This document shows positions 1 through 11,018 of a stretch of DNA of 64,000 nt, piece after piece; position 1 is the stretch's first letter; each line of letters starts with the position of its first letter. Source of the DNA: Cupriavidus sp. EM10. GTDB taxonomy: Bacteria; Pseudomonadota; Gammaproteobacteria; Burkholderiales; Burkholderiaceae. Location of the stretch: assembly GCF_018729255.1 (NCBI RefSeq), contig NZ_CP076060.1, positions 558,001 through 622,000 of the forward strand, written 5' to 3'. The notes under the pieces were generated by a model. It worked only from the letters and a program-made list of their open reading frames with translations, was not told the origin of the DNA and did no database searches. A program made the position numbers and the translations under genes.

Positions 1-524
1 CTGAACAGCCATTTCAACCGGATCGTCTTGGTATCGATCATGTCAGGGTCATAACGCCCTTCGACATATGTCCCCTTTTTGAAGTCATACCGATGCGCAT
101 CAAACCGTCGCCCGTGGAACCAGCGTTCGGCGAACTGCGCGGCAACAGGGAAATCCTCCGCGCGCATGGCAGCTGGCAAGTCATACAGATTGAAGGGCTC
201 GAGCCAGCGCGCCTCCCTTGCCGGAGCGCTATCGAAGAAGCAATAGCTGGGCTGTGTGGCTACAGGAGGTGTGTCTGCCGCATCGGACGACCTTGATGCC
301 GCCGGTGGGTTCGGATCACGGGGTTTTGCACTGTAGTACCGCCAGTCGGGCATGGGCGGTGGCGCTTTGTGCAGGCTCAGGCCGAAATCCTTGATGTCCA
401 TCGGCGTGCAGGCACGCCGCCCATCAAAAAGCTTCCAGCGTCGCTCAATCGCCAAAATCGGATCGAGCTTGTTGCGGATGTATGGCTGTGGTGCCTTGAA
501 TTCCTTGGCGCCTTCGAAAGACAT
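1..524 (-). CDS. Partial uncharacterised protein, possibly DUF6402-like
   Basis: The open frame starts at the ATG at 522-524, behind an AGGGG ribosome-binding site, and runs leftward out of the window, so only the first 174 or so residues are visible. The protein begins MSFEGAKEFKAPQPYIR. A middle segment with LEPFNLYDLPAAMRAEDF is followed by AAQFAERWFHGRRFDAHRYD and then KKGTYVEGRYDPDMIDTKTI. A 'D(I/L)P-AM ... A--- --RWF' arrangement recalls the DUF6402 proteins found near type VI secretion and Rhs loci in Burkholderiaceae. That assignment is from memory of the family and is tentative. There is no signal peptide or membrane segment in the visible part. Gene limits are well supported by codon use; the function is unknown. 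Confidence 0.55.
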   Translation of the reverse strand, partial: MSFEGAKEFKAPQPYIRNKLDPILAIERRWKLFDGRRACTPMDIKDFGLSLHKAPPPMPDWRYYSAKPRDPNPPAASRSSDAADTPPVATQPSYCFFDSAPAREARWLEPFNLYDLPAAMRAEDFPVAAQFAERWFHGRRFDAHRYDFKKGTYVEGRYDPDMIDTKTIRLKWLF

Positions 525-747
525 GTTGCCCCTGAGAAATTGGGGGCGACAGCCGGAACGCTAACGCGGTTGTGCCTGGCTGTCCTTCATATTTCTGCGA
601 TATGTCGATGCGGAACCGCTGCCGAGGCCGAAGCGACGAGTAGCGATGATCTGCGTCAAAACCCCCCGCGCCAGCAGGCCGCGCGCGTGTACAACGCCCC
701 ATCGAATCAATAGCATGCTTAGCCATTCCAAGACCTTGGGGATCATC

Positions 748-1155
748 ATGATCACGCGCAGCAAGATTGACAGGTGGCCGCTTGCCAGCGTCAGGCAGGC
801 TTGGCAGAACGCGTTCTTCACAGCACAAGTGGAATGGTTGGAGTACATCGAAGCACCGGAATTTGTGGTGATCGAGGGTGCCACAATCACTTCGAAATCC
901 GAACAGATAGGTCGTCTCCAATGGAGCAAGCAGACGTTTGCCCGCGCTACGGACTTCCAGTACTCACAAGTCATACATCGGATTGATGAACGACCCGGCT
1001 GGGCAACGCTTGTTGGATCTTTTGATTCCCGACGAAATGGCAGAGTCTTAAGTTGCTGCGATTTTTCTGAGTTCTGGATCGTCCGTGATAGGAGATGGCA
1101 TATCGCGTCCCTGTACCTGCGGAACAAGCTGCCGGGCTGCGATATCGCCGGTTAA
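748..1155 (+). CDS. Small NTF2/SnoaL-like domain protein
   Basis: A 135-residue protein starting MITRSKIDRWPLASVRQAW. The ATG at 748 was chosen over upstream in-frame starts because a GGGG stretch lies just before it and the upstream residues look non-coding. The pattern (an N-terminal helix with WQNAFFTAQVEWLEYIEAPEF, then ITSKSEQIGRL, and a closing strand ending in FSEFWIVRDRRWHIASLYL) resembles the NTF2-like/SnoaL fold, in which a short helix pair packs against a curved sheet ending in 'W-I-(A/S)'. No catalytic residues can be assigned. It lies alone between a leftward partial gene and the efflux operon, and its GC content looks lower than that of its neighbours. Function unknown. Confidence 0.5.
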   Translation: MITRSKIDRWPLASVRQAWQNAFFTAQVEWLEYIEAPEFVVIEGATITSKSEQIGRLQWSKQTFARATDFQYSQVIHRIDERPGWATLVGSFDSRRNGRVLSCCDFSEFWIVRDRRWHIASLYLRNKLPGCDIAG

Positions 1156-1191
1156 ATGAGCCGAATAAGGGCTGAACCCCCCGTCCAATGG

Positions 1192-2661
1192 CTAACGTGA
1201 CGTCGGCACCGCGCTAGTTTCGGCTCCCTCCACCTTCCCCACCTCCACCTCATACCCATGCCACCCACCGCCCAGCGCCTTGATCAGCGTGATGGCGGCC
1301 GTGTACTGGCGATCCATGATGCGCAGCGTGGTGGTTTCGGCGGTGTAGGCCGCCGTCTGGGCGGTCAGTACGTCGAGCAGGCCGGCGGTGCCGGCCTTGT
1401 AGCGGTTGTTGACCAGCGACAGTGCCTCGCGGGCGGAGCGCAGGGCGTCGCCCTGGACCACGGCTTCCTGTTCCAGTACGCGCGCCGATGCCAGGTTGTC
1501 CTCGACTTCCTGGAAGGCGGTCAGCACGGTCTGGCGATAGTTGGCCACGGTCTGGTCGTAGGCGGCCACGGCCTGGGCCTTGGCGGCGCTGCGCAGGCCG
1601 CCGTCGAACACGGTGCCGGCCAGGCCGGCGCCGAGCGACCACACGCGGTCGGGCAGCGACAGCCAGCGCGCCAGCGTGCTGGCCGTGAGGCCGCCCGTGG
1701 CCGACAGCGACAGCGTGGGATAGTAGGCCGCCTGAGCCACGCCGATATCGGCGTTGGCCGATGCCATGCGGCGTTCGACGGCGGCAATGTCGGGCCGCCG
1801 TTCCAGCATTTGCGAGGGTACGGCCACCGGCACTGGCACCGCTGTCTGCAGGTCGGCCGGGGCGATGTTCAGTTCCGACGGCGGGCGGCCGACCAGGATG
1901 GCGATGGCGTGTTCCAGCTGCGCGCGGCTGATCTGGATATCGAGCTGCTGCGCCTGCGCCGACTTGAGCTGGGTTTCCGACTGCAGCACGTCCGATCGTT
2001 GCGCGGTGCCGGCCTTGTACTGGTTCTGCACCAGCTGCAGCGACCTTGAATAGTCGGCCACGGTGCGATCGAGCAGCGCGCGCTGGGCATCGGCCACGCG
2101 CAGCGAGAAGTAGCTCTGCGCCAGCGTGGCCTGCGTCGATAGCAGCGTCGAGGCCAGGTCGGCCTGGCTGGCTTGCGCGCCGGCCTGGGCGCTTTCCACC
2201 TGACGGCGGATACGGCCCCAGATGTCGATTTCCCAGCTGGCCGACAGCGTGGCGTTCTGGCCATTGGTGATGCGGCCGCCCGAGCTCGATGCGCCGCGCG
2301 ACACGCCCGCATTGGCGCCCAGGGTCGGGAAGTAGCCGGCGCGGGCCGCCGCCAGCGCCGCGGTGGCCTGGCGATACACCGCCTCGGCCGCCTTGATGTT
2401 CTGGTTCGAGACCTGCACCTGCGACATCAGCCCGTCCAGCGCGGGATCGTTGAATACGCGCCACCAGTCGGGCCGGCCCGCCGCGTCCTGCGGCTCGGCG
2501 GTCTTCCAGTCGCCGGTCCATGCGGGCATGGCATCGCTGGCTTCCTTGAAGGCCTGGGGTACGGGCGCGTCGGGGCGCTTGTAGTCGGGGCCGACCGCGC
2601 AGCCGGCCAGCAGGGCACAGGCCAGGGCCACCACCGAAAGGGAATAGGAGTGTCGGAACAT
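1192..2661 (-). CDS. NodT/OprM-family outer membrane efflux lipoprotein
   Basis: A 489-residue outer membrane channel protein of the RND efflux type. The N-terminus MFRHSYSLSVVALACALLAGC is a lipoprotein signal with lipobox LAGC, followed by AVGPDYKRPD, the usual start of mature NodT/OprM proteins. Two tandem outer membrane efflux domains follow, with the typical LRVADAQRALLDRTV and NNRYKAGTAGLLDVL segments near the end of each. In the cell it should form the trimeric exit duct joined to the adaptor and pumps encoded just upstream. It is the last gene of a four-gene operon; its ATG lies 14 bases after the stop of the second RND pump. The substrate cannot be read from the sequence. Confidence 0.93.
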   Translation of the reverse strand: MFRHSYSLSVVALACALLAGCAVGPDYKRPDAPVPQAFKEASDAMPAWTGDWKTAEPQDAAGRPDWWRVFNDPALDGLMSQVQVSNQNIKAAEAVYRQATAALAAARAGYFPTLGANAGVSRGASSSGGRITNGQNATLSASWEIDIWGRIRRQVESAQAGAQASQADLASTLLSTQATLAQSYFSLRVADAQRALLDRTVADYSRSLQLVQNQYKAGTAQRSDVLQSETQLKSAQAQQLDIQISRAQLEHAIAILVGRPPSELNIAPADLQTAVPVPVAVPSQMLERRPDIAAVERRMASANADIGVAQAAYYPTLSLSATGGLTASTLARWLSLPDRVWSLGAGLAGTVFDGGLRSAAKAQAVAAYDQTVANYRQTVLTAFQEVEDNLASARVLEQEAVVQGDALRSAREALSLVNNRYKAGTAGLLDVLTAQTAAYTAETTTLRIMDRQYTAAITLIKALGGGWHGYEVEVGKVEGAETSAVPTSR

Positions 2662-2675
2662 GGCGGATGCCTTCT

Positions 2676-5600
2676 TCAGTGTTCGAGTTGCGGCGCGGTG
2701 CCGCGTTGCTGCCGGCGCGCGCGCCAGGCATTGACCTTCAGGCGCCAGCGGTCCAGCGTCAGGTAGACCACGGGCGTGGTGTACAGCGTCAGCAACTGGC
2801 TGACCACCAGCCCGCCCACGATCGAGATGCCCAGCGGCGCACGCAGTTCCGCGCCGTCGCCCCGGCGCAGCGCCAGCGGCACCGCGCCCAGCAGGGCCGC
2901 CGCCGTGGTCATCATGATCGGCCGGAAGCGCAGCAGGCAGGCGCGGTAGATGGCGTCGCGCGGGCTCAGGCCGTCGCGCCGTTCGGCGTCGATGGCGAAG
3001 TCGATCATCATGATCGCGTTCTTCTTGACGATGCCGATCAGCAGGATCACGCCGATCAGCGCGATGATGCTGAACTCGGTCTTGAACAGCAGCAGCGCCA
3101 GCAGCGCGCCCACGCCCGCCGACGGCAGCGTGGACAGGATCGTCAGCGGGTGGACATAGCTCTCGTACAGGATGCCCAGCACGATATAGATCGTGATGAT
3201 GGCGGCCAGGATCAGCAGCGGCTGGCTCTTGAGCGAATCCTGGAACGCCTTGGCGCCGCCGGCAAAGTTGGCCTGCAGCGTCTCGGGCGCGCCGATCTGC
3301 GCCATCGCCAGCTTGATGGCGTCGGTGGCCTGCGACAGCGAATAGCCCTCGGCCAGGTTGAACGAAATGGTCGACGCGGCAAACTGGCCCTGGTGGTTCA
3401 CGCCCAGCGGCGTGCTGGTAGGCGTCACGCGGGCAAAGGCCGACAGCGGCACGCGCCGGCCGCCGCCCGTGACCACGTAGATGTCCTGCAGCGCATGCGG
3501 CCCCTGCAGGTATTCCGGGCTCAGCTCCATCACCACGCGGTACTGGTTCAGCGGGTGGTAGATCGTCGACACCAGCCGCTGGCCGAAGGCGTCGTTCAGG
3601 ATGGCATCGACCTGCTGGGCCGTGACGCCGAGCTTCGACGCCGCGTCGCGGTCGATGATCACCGACGTCTGCAGGCCCTTGTCGTTGGTGTCGGTATCCA
3701 CGTCCTCCAGGCCCTTGATGTTCGAGATTGCCGCGCGCACCTTGGGCTCCCACGCGCGCAGCACATCGAGGTCGTCGGACTGCAGCGTGAACTGGTAGGC
3801 CGAACTGCTCTGGCGGCCGCCGATGCGGATATCCTGCACCGGCGTCAGGAACAGGCTTGCGCCGGGCTCCTTGGCCAGCTTGCCACGCAGCCGTGCCACG
3901 ATCTGGTCGGCCGTTTCCGAGCGCTCGGACAGCGGCTTGAGCGTGACGAACATCTGTCCCGTGTTGCGCTGCGAACCACCCGTGAAGCCGGTCACGTTCA
4001 CCACGGCCGGGTCGGACTGGACGATCTTGATGAAGTTGTCCAGCTTGGTGCGCATCAGCTGGAACGACGTGGCCTGGTCGGCACGGATAAAGCCGATCAG
4101 CCGCCCCGTATCCTGCTGCGGGAAAAAGCCCTTGGGCACGATGACGTACAGGTAGACGTTCAGGCAGATCGTCAGCAGCAGCACGATCCAGACGATGGGC
4201 CCGTGGCGCAGCGCCACGCCCAGCGTGCGGCCATAGGCGTTCTGCAGGCGCACGAACAGGTGTTCGGTGGCCCGGTGGAAGCGGCCCTGCTTCTCCTCGT
4301 GCACCGGACGCAGCAGCCGCGCGCACATCATCGGCGTGGTGGTCAGCGAGACCACCAGCGACACCAGGATGGCCACCGACAGCGTGATCGCGAATTCCTG
4401 GAACAGCCGGCCCACGATGCCGCCCATCAGCAGCAGCGGGATGAACACCGCGATCAGCGACAGGCTCATCGACAGCACCGTAAAGCCCACCTCGCGCGCG
4501 CCGCGCAGCGCAGCGGCCATCGGCTTCATGCCTTCCTCGATGTGGCGCGAGATGTTTTCCAGCACCACGATGGCGTCGTCGACCACGAAGCCCGTGGCAA
4601 TCGTCAGCGCCATCAACGACAGGTTGTTCAGCGAGAACCCGGCCAGGTACATGATCGTGAAGGTGCCCACCAGCGACACCGGCACGGCCACGCTGGGGAT
4701 CAGCGTGGCGCGCACGTTGCGCAGGAACACGAACACCACCATGATCACCAGCGCCACCGAGATCATCAGCGTGTGCTCCACCTCGCGCAGCGACGCGCGG
4801 ATGGTGGGCGTGCGGTCCATCATCACGTCCAGCGAGATCGTGGCCGGGATCATCTTGCGCAGCTGCGGCAGCATGTCGTTGACGCGGTCGACGGTCTCGA
4901 TGATGTTGGCGCCCGGCGACCGGTTCAGCACCAGCAGCACCGACGGCTTGCCGTTGGCCGAGCCGGCGTTGCGGATGTCCTGCACCGAATCCACCACATT
5001 GGCCACGTCCTGCAGCCGCACCGGCACGGCAAACGAGTTCGGGCCGCCGCTGTTGACGTTGCCTCCCGTGGCGCCGGTGCTGATGGTGGTGGTGCCGCTG
5101 CTGGTGGTGATCGTGGTGGTGGTGACGCCGTTGACGGTCTTGGTGCTGACGTTGCCACCCGCCGCCGCGTTGGCCGTGCTGGCGATCAGCGCGCCGGCCG
5201 AGGTCGACGAATAGGTGCCCGGCGTGGCGTAGCGGATGATCAGCGGCATGTAGTCCTTGGCCGCCATCGCCTGGTCGTTGGCATAGACCTGCCACGCCGT
5301 GTTGGGATTGTCCAGGATGCCGAGCGGCCGGTTGGCGTTGGTGGCGCTGATGGTGTTGCGCACGTCCTCCAGCGAAATGCCGTAGTGGTTCAGCGCGGTC
5401 GGATTCAGCTCCACGCGCACGGCCGGCAGCGACGACCCGCCGATCGTGACCTGGCCCACGCCTTCCACCTGCGACAGTTTCTGTGCCAGGATGGTCGACG
5501 CCGCGTCATAGAGCTGCCCGCGCGTCATCGTCGGCGACGTCAGCGCGATGATCATGATCGGCGCGTCGGCCGGGTTCACCTTGCGATAGGTGGGATTGTT

Positions 5601-5972
5601 CGGCAGGCTCGTGGGCAGCGTGGCGCGCGACGCATTGATGGCGGCCTGCACGTCGCGGGCTGCGCCGTCGATGTCGCGCGACAGGTCGAACTGCAGCGTC
5701 ACGCGCGTGGAGCCCAGCGAACTGCTCGACGTGATCTCGGTCACGCCCGCGATGGCACCCAGCGCCCGTTCCAGCGGCGTCGCTACGGTGGCCGCCATTG
5801 TCTCGGGGCTGGCGCCGGGCAGCGACGCGGAGACCGAGATCGTCGGAAAGTCCACCTGCGGCAGCGGCGACACCGGCAGCAGCCGGAACGCGGCAATGCC
5901 CGCCAGCAGGATGCCGATGGTCAGCAGCGCGGTGGCTACCGGGCGGTGGATGAAGGTGGCCGAGAGGTTCAT
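2676..5972 (-). CDS. RND multidrug efflux permease, MdtC-like
   Basis: A 1098-residue inner membrane proton-driven pump of the HAE1 RND family. The start [17 protein letters not shown], the [14 protein letters not shown] region and the C-terminal membrane helices match MdtC. The paired arrangement with an MdtB-like gene also matches the MdtBC heteromultimer pattern. It is about 70 residues longer than the usual 1025-1030. The excess is a Ser/Thr/Gly/Val-rich block at about residues 247-314 (near 5030-5230), placed in the periplasmic porter region just before the conserved [14 protein letters not shown] stretch. The ATG overlaps the stop of the MdtB-like gene by one base (TGATG), so translation is probably coupled. 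Related nickel/cobalt pumps are HME-type and lack these N-terminal features. Confidence 0.93.
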   Translation of the reverse strand: MNLSATFIHRPVATALLTIGILLAGIAAFRLLPVSPLPQVDFPTISVSASLPGASPETMAATVATPLERALGAIAGVTEITSSSSLGSTRVTLQFDLSRDIDGAARDVQAAINASRATLPTSLPNNPTYRKVNPADAPIMIIALTSPTMTRGQLYDAASTILAQKLSQVEGVGQVTIGGSSLPAVRVELNPTALNHYGISLEDVRNTISATNANRPLGILDNPNTAWQVYANDQAMAAKDYMPLIIRYATPGTYSSTSAGALIASTANAAAGGNVSTKTVNGVTTTTITTSSGTTTISTGATGGNVNSGGPNSFAVPVRLQDVANVVDSVQDIRNAGSANGKPSVLLVLNRSPGANIIETVDRVNDMLPQLRKMIPATISLDVMMDRTPTIRASLREVEHTLMISVALVIMVVFVFLRNVRATLIPSVAVPVSLVGTFTIMYLAGFSLNNLSLMALTIATGFVVDDAIVVLENISRHIEEGMKPMAAALRGAREVGFTVLSMSLSLIAVFIPLLLMGGIVGRLFQEFAITLSVAILVSLVVSLTTTPMMCARLLRPVHEEKQGRFHRATEHLFVRLQNAYGRTLGVALRHGPIVWIVLLLTICLNVYLYVIVPKGFFPQQDTGRLIGFIRADQATSFQLMRTKLDNFIKIVQSDPAVVNVTGFTGGSQRNTGQMFVTLKPLSERSETADQIVARLRGKLAKEPGASLFLTPVQDIRIGGRQSSSAYQFTLQSDDLDVLRAWEPKVRAAISNIKGLEDVDTDTNDKGLQTSVIIDRDAASKLGVTAQQVDAILNDAFGQRLVSTIYHPLNQYRVVMELSPEYLQGPHALQDIYVVTGGGRRVPLSAFARVTPTSTPLGVNHQGQFAASTISFNLAEGYSLSQATDAIKLAMAQIGAPETLQANFAGGAKAFQDSLKSQPLLILAAIITIYIVLGILYESYVHPLTILSTLPSAGVGALLALLLFKTEFSIIALIGVILLIGIVKKNAIMMIDFAIDAERRDGLSPRDAIYRACLLRFRPIMMTTAAALLGAVPLALRRGDGAELRAPLGISIVGGLVVSQLLTLYTTPVVYLTLDRWRLKVNAWRARRQQRGTAPQLEH

Positions 5973-8900
5973 CAGGCGTTCGGCTCCTGCGGACGCGGCG
6001 TCACGCCATGGCCGCCATGGCCGCCATCGCCGCCGTCTCCGCCGTCGTTGCCGTCATCGCCGGCCCCATCGTGCGGATTGCCAAACCGGCGGGTGCGCCA
6101 GTCCTTGAGGCGGTACGCCACGCGGTCGAACGCCAGGTAGATCACCGGCGTGGTGAACAGCGTCAGCACCTGGCTGACCAGCAGGCCGCCGACCATCGTG
6201 ATACCCAGCGGCCGGCGCAGTTCCGAGCCGATGCCCGAGCCCAGCATCATCGGCAGCGCGGCCAGCAGGGCGGCCATGGTGGTCATCAGGATCGGCCGGA
6301 ACCGCAGCAGGCACGCCTGGAAGATGGCGTCGTACGGCTTCATGCCATGTTCACGCTCGGCCTCAAGCGCGAAGTCAATCATCATGATGGCGTTCTTCTT
6401 GACGATGCCGATCAGCAGGATGATGCCGATGATTGCGATGATGCCCAGGTCCTGCTGGAAAACCAGCAGCGCCAGCAGCGCGCCCACGCCGGCCGACGGC
6501 AGCGTGGACAGGATCGTCACCGGATGGATGGTGCTTTCATACAGCACGCCCAGCACGATATACATGGTCACGACGGCGGCCAGGATCAGCCACAGCGTGT
6601 TCGACAGCGACGCCCGGAACGCCAGCGCCGCGCCCTGGAACTCGGTGGCCATCGAGATCGGCAGCCCGATTTCCTGTTCCACCTTGGTGATCTTGTCGAC
6701 GGCGGCGCCCAGCGATTCGCCCGGCGCCAGGTTGAACGAGATCGTGGCGGCCGGGAACTGCCCCTGGTGGTTGATGACCAGCGGGCCCGTGCGTTCGGAA
6801 ATCCGCGCGATGGACCCCAGCGGCACCTGCCCGCCCGACGACGACGGCAGTCGCAGCTCGGCCAGCGCTGCCGGGCTGGTACGGAATTCGGGCATCGTCT
6901 CCAGCACCACGCGGTACTGGCTGGCCTGCGTGAAGATGGTGGAGATCAGCCGCTGGCCGAAGGCGCTGTACAGTGCACTGTCGATCACCGCCGTGGTGAT
7001 GCCGAAGCGCGCGGCGGCGTCGCGGTCGATCTCCACGAACGCGCGCAGGCCGTTGTTCTGCTGGTCGCTGGCCACGTCGCGCAGCTCGGGCTCGCGCTGC
7101 AGCCGCTCGACGAGCTTGGGCACCCATTCGGCGAGCACGGTCGGATCCGGGTCTTCCACCGTGAACTGGTACTGGGTACGCGCCACGCGGTCTTCGATCG
7201 TCAGGTCCTGCACGGGCTGCATGTACAGCGACACGCCGCCGAGCTTGTGCACCGCTTCCTGCAGGCGGTCGGTCACCACGGCCATCGCGTCGCGCTCGCC
7301 CTTGGGCTTCAGGTTGATCAGCATGCGCCCGGCGTTGATGGTCTGGTTGGTGCCATCCACACCGATGAACGACGACACGCTGGCCACCGCCGGGTCTTCC
7401 AGGATCACCTTCTGCACGGCTTCCTGCTTGCGGCCCATCGACTGGAACGAACTGGTTTGCGCGGCCTCGGTGATGGCCTGGATCACGCCGGTGTCCTGCA
7501 CCGGGAAGAAGCCCTTGGGCACCACCAGGTAGAGCAGGCCGGTCAGCACCAGCGTGCCGACGGCCACCACCAGCGTGGCGGTCTGGCGGGCCAGCACCCA
7601 TTCCAGCGCGCGGCCGTACCGTTCGATCACGTTGTCGAAGAAGCGGCCCGTGGCGCGGTGGAAGCGCGACTGTTCGCTTTCCGGCACATGGCGCAGCAGG
7701 CGCGCGCACATCATCGGCGTCAGCGTCAGCGACACCACGGCCGAAATCAGGATCGACACCGCCAGCGTGATCGCGAATTCGCGGAACAGCCGCCCGACCA
7801 CATCGCCCATGAACAGCAGCGGGATCAGCACGGCCACCAGCGAAAACGTCAGCGAGATGATCGTGAAGCCGATCTGCTTCGACCCCTTCAGCGCGGCCTC
7901 CATCGGGGAATCGCCTTCCTCGATGTAGCGCATGATGTTCTCGATCATCACGATGGCGTCGTCCACCACGAAGCCCGTGGCGATGGTCAGTGCCATCAGC
8001 GTGAGGTTGTTGATCGAGAAGCCGGCCAGGTACATCACGCCAAACGTGCCCACCAGCGACAGCGGCACGGCCACGCCCGGGATGATCGTGGCCGACAGGT
8101 TGCGCAGGAAGATGAAGATCACCATCACCACCAGGGCGATGGCCAGCAGCAGTTCGAACTCCACGTCCTTGACCGAGGCGCGGATCGTGGTGGTGCGGTC
8201 GGTCAGCATCTGCACGTGCACCGACGCCGGCAGCGCCGACTGCAGCTGCGGCAGCAGCGTCTTGATGCGGTCGACCACCTCGATTACGTTGGCGCCCGGC
8301 TGGCGCTGGATATTGACCACGATGGCCGGCTTGGCGTTGGCCCACGCGGCCAGGCGGCTGTTCTCGGGGCCGTCGACGATGTCGGCCACGTCGGTGATGC
8401 GGATCGGCGCACCGTTCTGGTAGCCGATGATGATCTGCTTGTACTCGTCGGCGGACTTGAGCTGGTCGTTGGCGTCGATGGTGGAGGCGCGCGAGGGGCC
8501 GTCGAAGCTGCCCTTGGCGCCGTTGACGTTCGCGCTGCCGATGGCGGTGCGCAGGTCGTCGATCGACATGCCCAGGTTGGCCAGCGCGGTGGGGTTGGCC
8601 TGGATGCGCACGGCCGGGCGCTGGCCGCCGCTGATGGTGACCAGGCCCACGCCCTGGATCTGCGAGATCTTGGCCGCCACGCGCGTGTCCACCATGTCCT
8701 GCAGTTTGGGCAGCGGCAGGGTGTCCGACGTCATCGCCAGCGTCATGATCGGCGCATCGGCGGGGTTGACCTTGCTGTAGACCGGCGGCATCGGCAGGTC
8801 GGCCGGCAGCAGGTTGCCGCCCGCGTTGATGGCGGCCTGCACCTCCTGCTCCGCCACGTCCAGCGACAGCGTCAGTTCGAACTGCAGCGTGATGACCGAC

Positions 8901-9163
8901 GCACCGCCCGATGACGACGACGACATCTGCTTGAGGCCCGGCATCTGGCCGAACTGGCGCTCCAGCGGCGCGGTAACCGACGACGTCATCACGTCGGGGC
9001 TGGCGCCGGGGTAGAGCGTGGTCACCTGGATGGTCGGGTAATCGACCTCGGGCAGGGCGGAGAGCGGCAGCAGCTTGAACGCGAGCAATCCCGACAGCAG
9101 GATGGCCAGCATCAGCAGGGCCGTGGCAACCGGCCGCTCGATAAAGATGCGTGAAGGATTCAT
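5972..9163 (-). CDS. RND multidrug efflux permease, MdtB-like
   Basis: A 1063-residue RND pump starting [20 protein letters not shown], typical of MdtB. It has the two periplasmic porter and docking regions and twelve predicted membrane helices; the helix-4 segment [19 protein letters not shown] contains the GFVVDDAIV motif used in proton relay. The C-terminus carries an unusual Gly/Asp/His-rich tail of about 35 residues after the last helix ([20 protein letters not shown]). Such tails are low complexity, and the His and Asp content could bind metal, but that is speculation. It lies 21 bases after the adaptor gene and overlaps the next pump by one base. With that pump it should form a BC-type heterotrimer driven by proton import. 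Confidence 0.94.
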   Translation of the reverse strand: MNPSRIFIERPVATALLMLAILLSGLLAFKLLPLSALPEVDYPTIQVTTLYPGASPDVMTSSVTAPLERQFGQMPGLKQMSSSSSGGASVITLQFELTLSLDVAEQEVQAAINAGGNLLPADLPMPPVYSKVNPADAPIMTLAMTSDTLPLPKLQDMVDTRVAAKISQIQGVGLVTISGGQRPAVRIQANPTALANLGMSIDDLRTAIGSANVNGAKGSFDGPSRASTIDANDQLKSADEYKQIIIGYQNGAPIRITDVADIVDGPENSRLAAWANAKPAIVVNIQRQPGANVIEVVDRIKTLLPQLQSALPASVHVQMLTDRTTTIRASVKDVEFELLLAIALVVMVIFIFLRNLSATIIPGVAVPLSLVGTFGVMYLAGFSINNLTLMALTIATGFVVDDAIVMIENIMRYIEEGDSPMEAALKGSKQIGFTIISLTFSLVAVLIPLLFMGDVVGRLFREFAITLAVSILISAVVSLTLTPMMCARLLRHVPESEQSRFHRATGRFFDNVIERYGRALEWVLARQTATLVVAVGTLVLTGLLYLVVPKGFFPVQDTGVIQAITEAAQTSSFQSMGRKQEAVQKVILEDPAVASVSSFIGVDGTNQTINAGRMLINLKPKGERDAMAVVTDRLQEAVHKLGGVSLYMQPVQDLTIEDRVARTQYQFTVEDPDPTVLAEWVPKLVERLQREPELRDVASDQQNNGLRAFVEIDRDAAARFGITTAVIDSALYSAFGQRLISTIFTQASQYRVVLETMPEFRTSPAALAELRLPSSSGGQVPLGSIARISERTGPLVINHQGQFPAATISFNLAPGESLGAAVDKITKVEQEIGLPISMATEFQGAALAFRASLSNTLWLILAAVVTMYIVLGVLYESTIHPVTILSTLPSAGVGALLALLVFQQDLGIIAIIGIILLIGIVKKNAIMMIDFALEAEREHGMKPYDAIFQACLLRFRPILMTTMAALLAALPMMLGSGIGSELRRPLGITMVGGLLVSQVLTLFTTPVIYLAFDRVAYRLKDWRTRRFGNPHDGAGDDGNDGGDGGDGGHGGHGVTPRPQEPNA

Positions 9164-9184
9164 GCCGCTTCCAGACTCCTCGAC

Positions 9185-10710
9185 TTACTGCTGCGGCCGC
9201 TGGCCCACGCTGGCGCCCGGGTTGGCAGGCGTGCTGGTGGCCGGGTTCGGGTTGGTGTCGGCGTCGCGCAGGCGACGGCGCTCGCCCGATGCACCCGGCG
9301 CGGATGCTGCCGATGCGCCGTCGCTGGCCGCGCCCGGCGCGCCATGTGCGCCGCTGGCTCCATGCGCACCGCTGGCGCCGCCCCAGTTGCCGCGGCGGCC
9401 ACGCGCACGCGGCGCGCTAGACGGCTGCAGTTGCGCCGCGCGCGCGGCCGGGTCCACCGCTTCCACGACCATGCCTTCCTTGAGACGGTCCGCGCCGTCC
9501 ACCACCACGCGCTGGCCGGGCTCCACGCCCTTGAGCACGGCAGTCCGTGCGCCATCGCTCGGCCCCAGCGTCACCACCTGTACCTTCACCGTGTTGTCGT
9601 CGGCCACCGTGTAGACGAAGGTGCCTTGCTGGCCACGCTGGATGGCGGCCACGGGGATCACCGTGGCATCTTCCATGGTATCCACGCGGGTGCGCACATT
9701 GACGAACTGGTTCGGGAACAGCATCCCGTCGGTGTTCTGGAAGATGGCCTTGAGCTTGACCGTGCCGGTCGTGGTGTCGATCTGGTTGTCGGTGGTCAGC
9801 AGCGTGCCGTCGGCCAGCTGGTTGCGCATCTGGCGGTCCCAGGCCTGCACTTGCAGCTTTTCGCCGGCATTGAGCTTCTTCAGCACGGCGGGCAGGTTGT
9901 CCTCGGGAATCGTATACAGCACCGTGATGGGCTGGATTTGCGTGATCAGGGCGATGCCGTTGGTGTCGCCGGTGCTGACGATGTTGCCGGGGTCCACCTG
10001 GCGCAGGCCGATCCGGCCCGAGGTAGGCGCCACGATGCGCGTGTAGCCCAGGTTCAGCCGCGCGTTGTCGACGTTGCCCTGGTCGGTCTTGACCACGCCT
10101 TCATACTGGCGCACCAGCGCGTCCTGCGTGTCCACCTGCTGCTTGGAGATCGAATCCTGCGCCAGCAGCGTCTTGTAGCGCTGCTGGTCCAGCCGCGCGT
10201 TCTGCAGCAGCGCCTGGTCGCGGGCCAGTTGGCCCACCGCCTGGTCCACTGCGGCCTGGAACGGGCGCGGATCGATCTCGGCCAGCACGTCGCCGGCCTT
10301 GACCATCTGGCCTTCCTTGAAGAGCACCTTCAGCAGCGGCCCGGAAACCTGCGCGCGCACGGTGACGTTGGCCACCGGCGTCACGTTGCCCAGCCCGTTC
10401 AGCACCACGTCCATGTTGCGCTTGCTGACCGTATTGACCACCACCGGCGAACGCGGCATGGCGTTCGGGCCGCCAGGGCCACCGGGTCCGCCCGGCCCGC
10501 GTCGGCCGGCGCCCATGCCCGCCGCGCCACTGGCAGCCCCCGGCGCCGCAGCGCCGGCTTCCTGGGCCGCCTTGCGGTGGCTGTGCCAGTACCAGCCGGC
10601 GCCTGCCAGCACGACGATGACGGCGACGGCAATCCAGGTGCGGCGGCGGGAACGGCCCGGGCCGCGCGGCGGGGTGGGGGAATGGGTTGACCTTGTTCTG
10701 GGTTGGACAT
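9185..10710 (-). CDS. RND periplasmic adaptor (MdtA-like), frameshifted near the 5' end
   Basis: The membrane fusion protein of the efflux operon. From about codon 35 onward the frame is intact: an inner membrane anchor (TWIAVAVIVVLAGAGWYW), a beta-barrel/lipoyl/hairpin core with VLNGLGNVTPVANVTVRAQVSG and YTRIVAPTSGRIGLR, and an Ala/Gly/Ser-rich tail. The natural start is the ATG at 10708-10710 (MSNPEQGQPIPPP), but that frame does not join the anchor frame. Adding one C (a G on the plus strand) in the run at 10671-10680 restores a 508-residue protein with a proline-rich N-terminus, then GPGRSRRR and the anchor. This is probably a base-calling error. If real, translation would have to begin at the GTG at 10612, inside the anchor. 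Confidence 0.85.
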
Positions 10711-11018
10711 TAACGGAATCCTGGGAACCGGCACGACATGAAAGGGGCGCGTGCCAAACGGTATTCGCACAACGGCTGTGACGGCTAAGTGGCAGAAGTA
10801 TGCCGCATCGCGCGGGCAGGGCGACCCGCCGTCAGGTGGGATGGCGCCCCGCGGGGCGCGTCATGGATGCAAGCATAATGTGCAGCCGTGATCCCACGTA
10901 TTTCGCGGTTTCCCGCTTTTATTACAGCGGGTTACGGGCGGCGTGGGTGTAACCTCCAGAAACAAAACCGTCCCGGGCATTTGCAAAGTTGGATGCCCGT
11001 CCTGACTATCATGTGCCT
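10711..11018. promoter_or_regulatory. Divergent promoter region between efflux operon and two-component genes
   Basis: A 308-base non-coding stretch that must hold the promoters for both the leftward efflux operon and the rightward response regulator gene. The clearest element is an inverted repeat GGTTAC-N13-GTAACC at 10930-10954, nearer the regulator gene and about 65 bases before its start. It could be the binding site of the response regulator, but only one copy was seen and OmpR-type regulators more often bind direct repeats. No good -10/-35 pair was identified. Confidence 0.3.

Noticed and set aside
2676..5295. Extension of the outer membrane lipoprotein frame upstream through the MdtC-like gene
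   Set aside because: The added part is out of frame with the real pump and low complexity; the lipoprotein signal at 2661 fixes the true start.
2667..9000. Very long open frames on the plus strand opposite the RND pump genes
   Set aside because: They are antisense to well-conserved pumps, are rich in Arg, His, Gln and Gly, and have no family features. They result from high GC at third positions.
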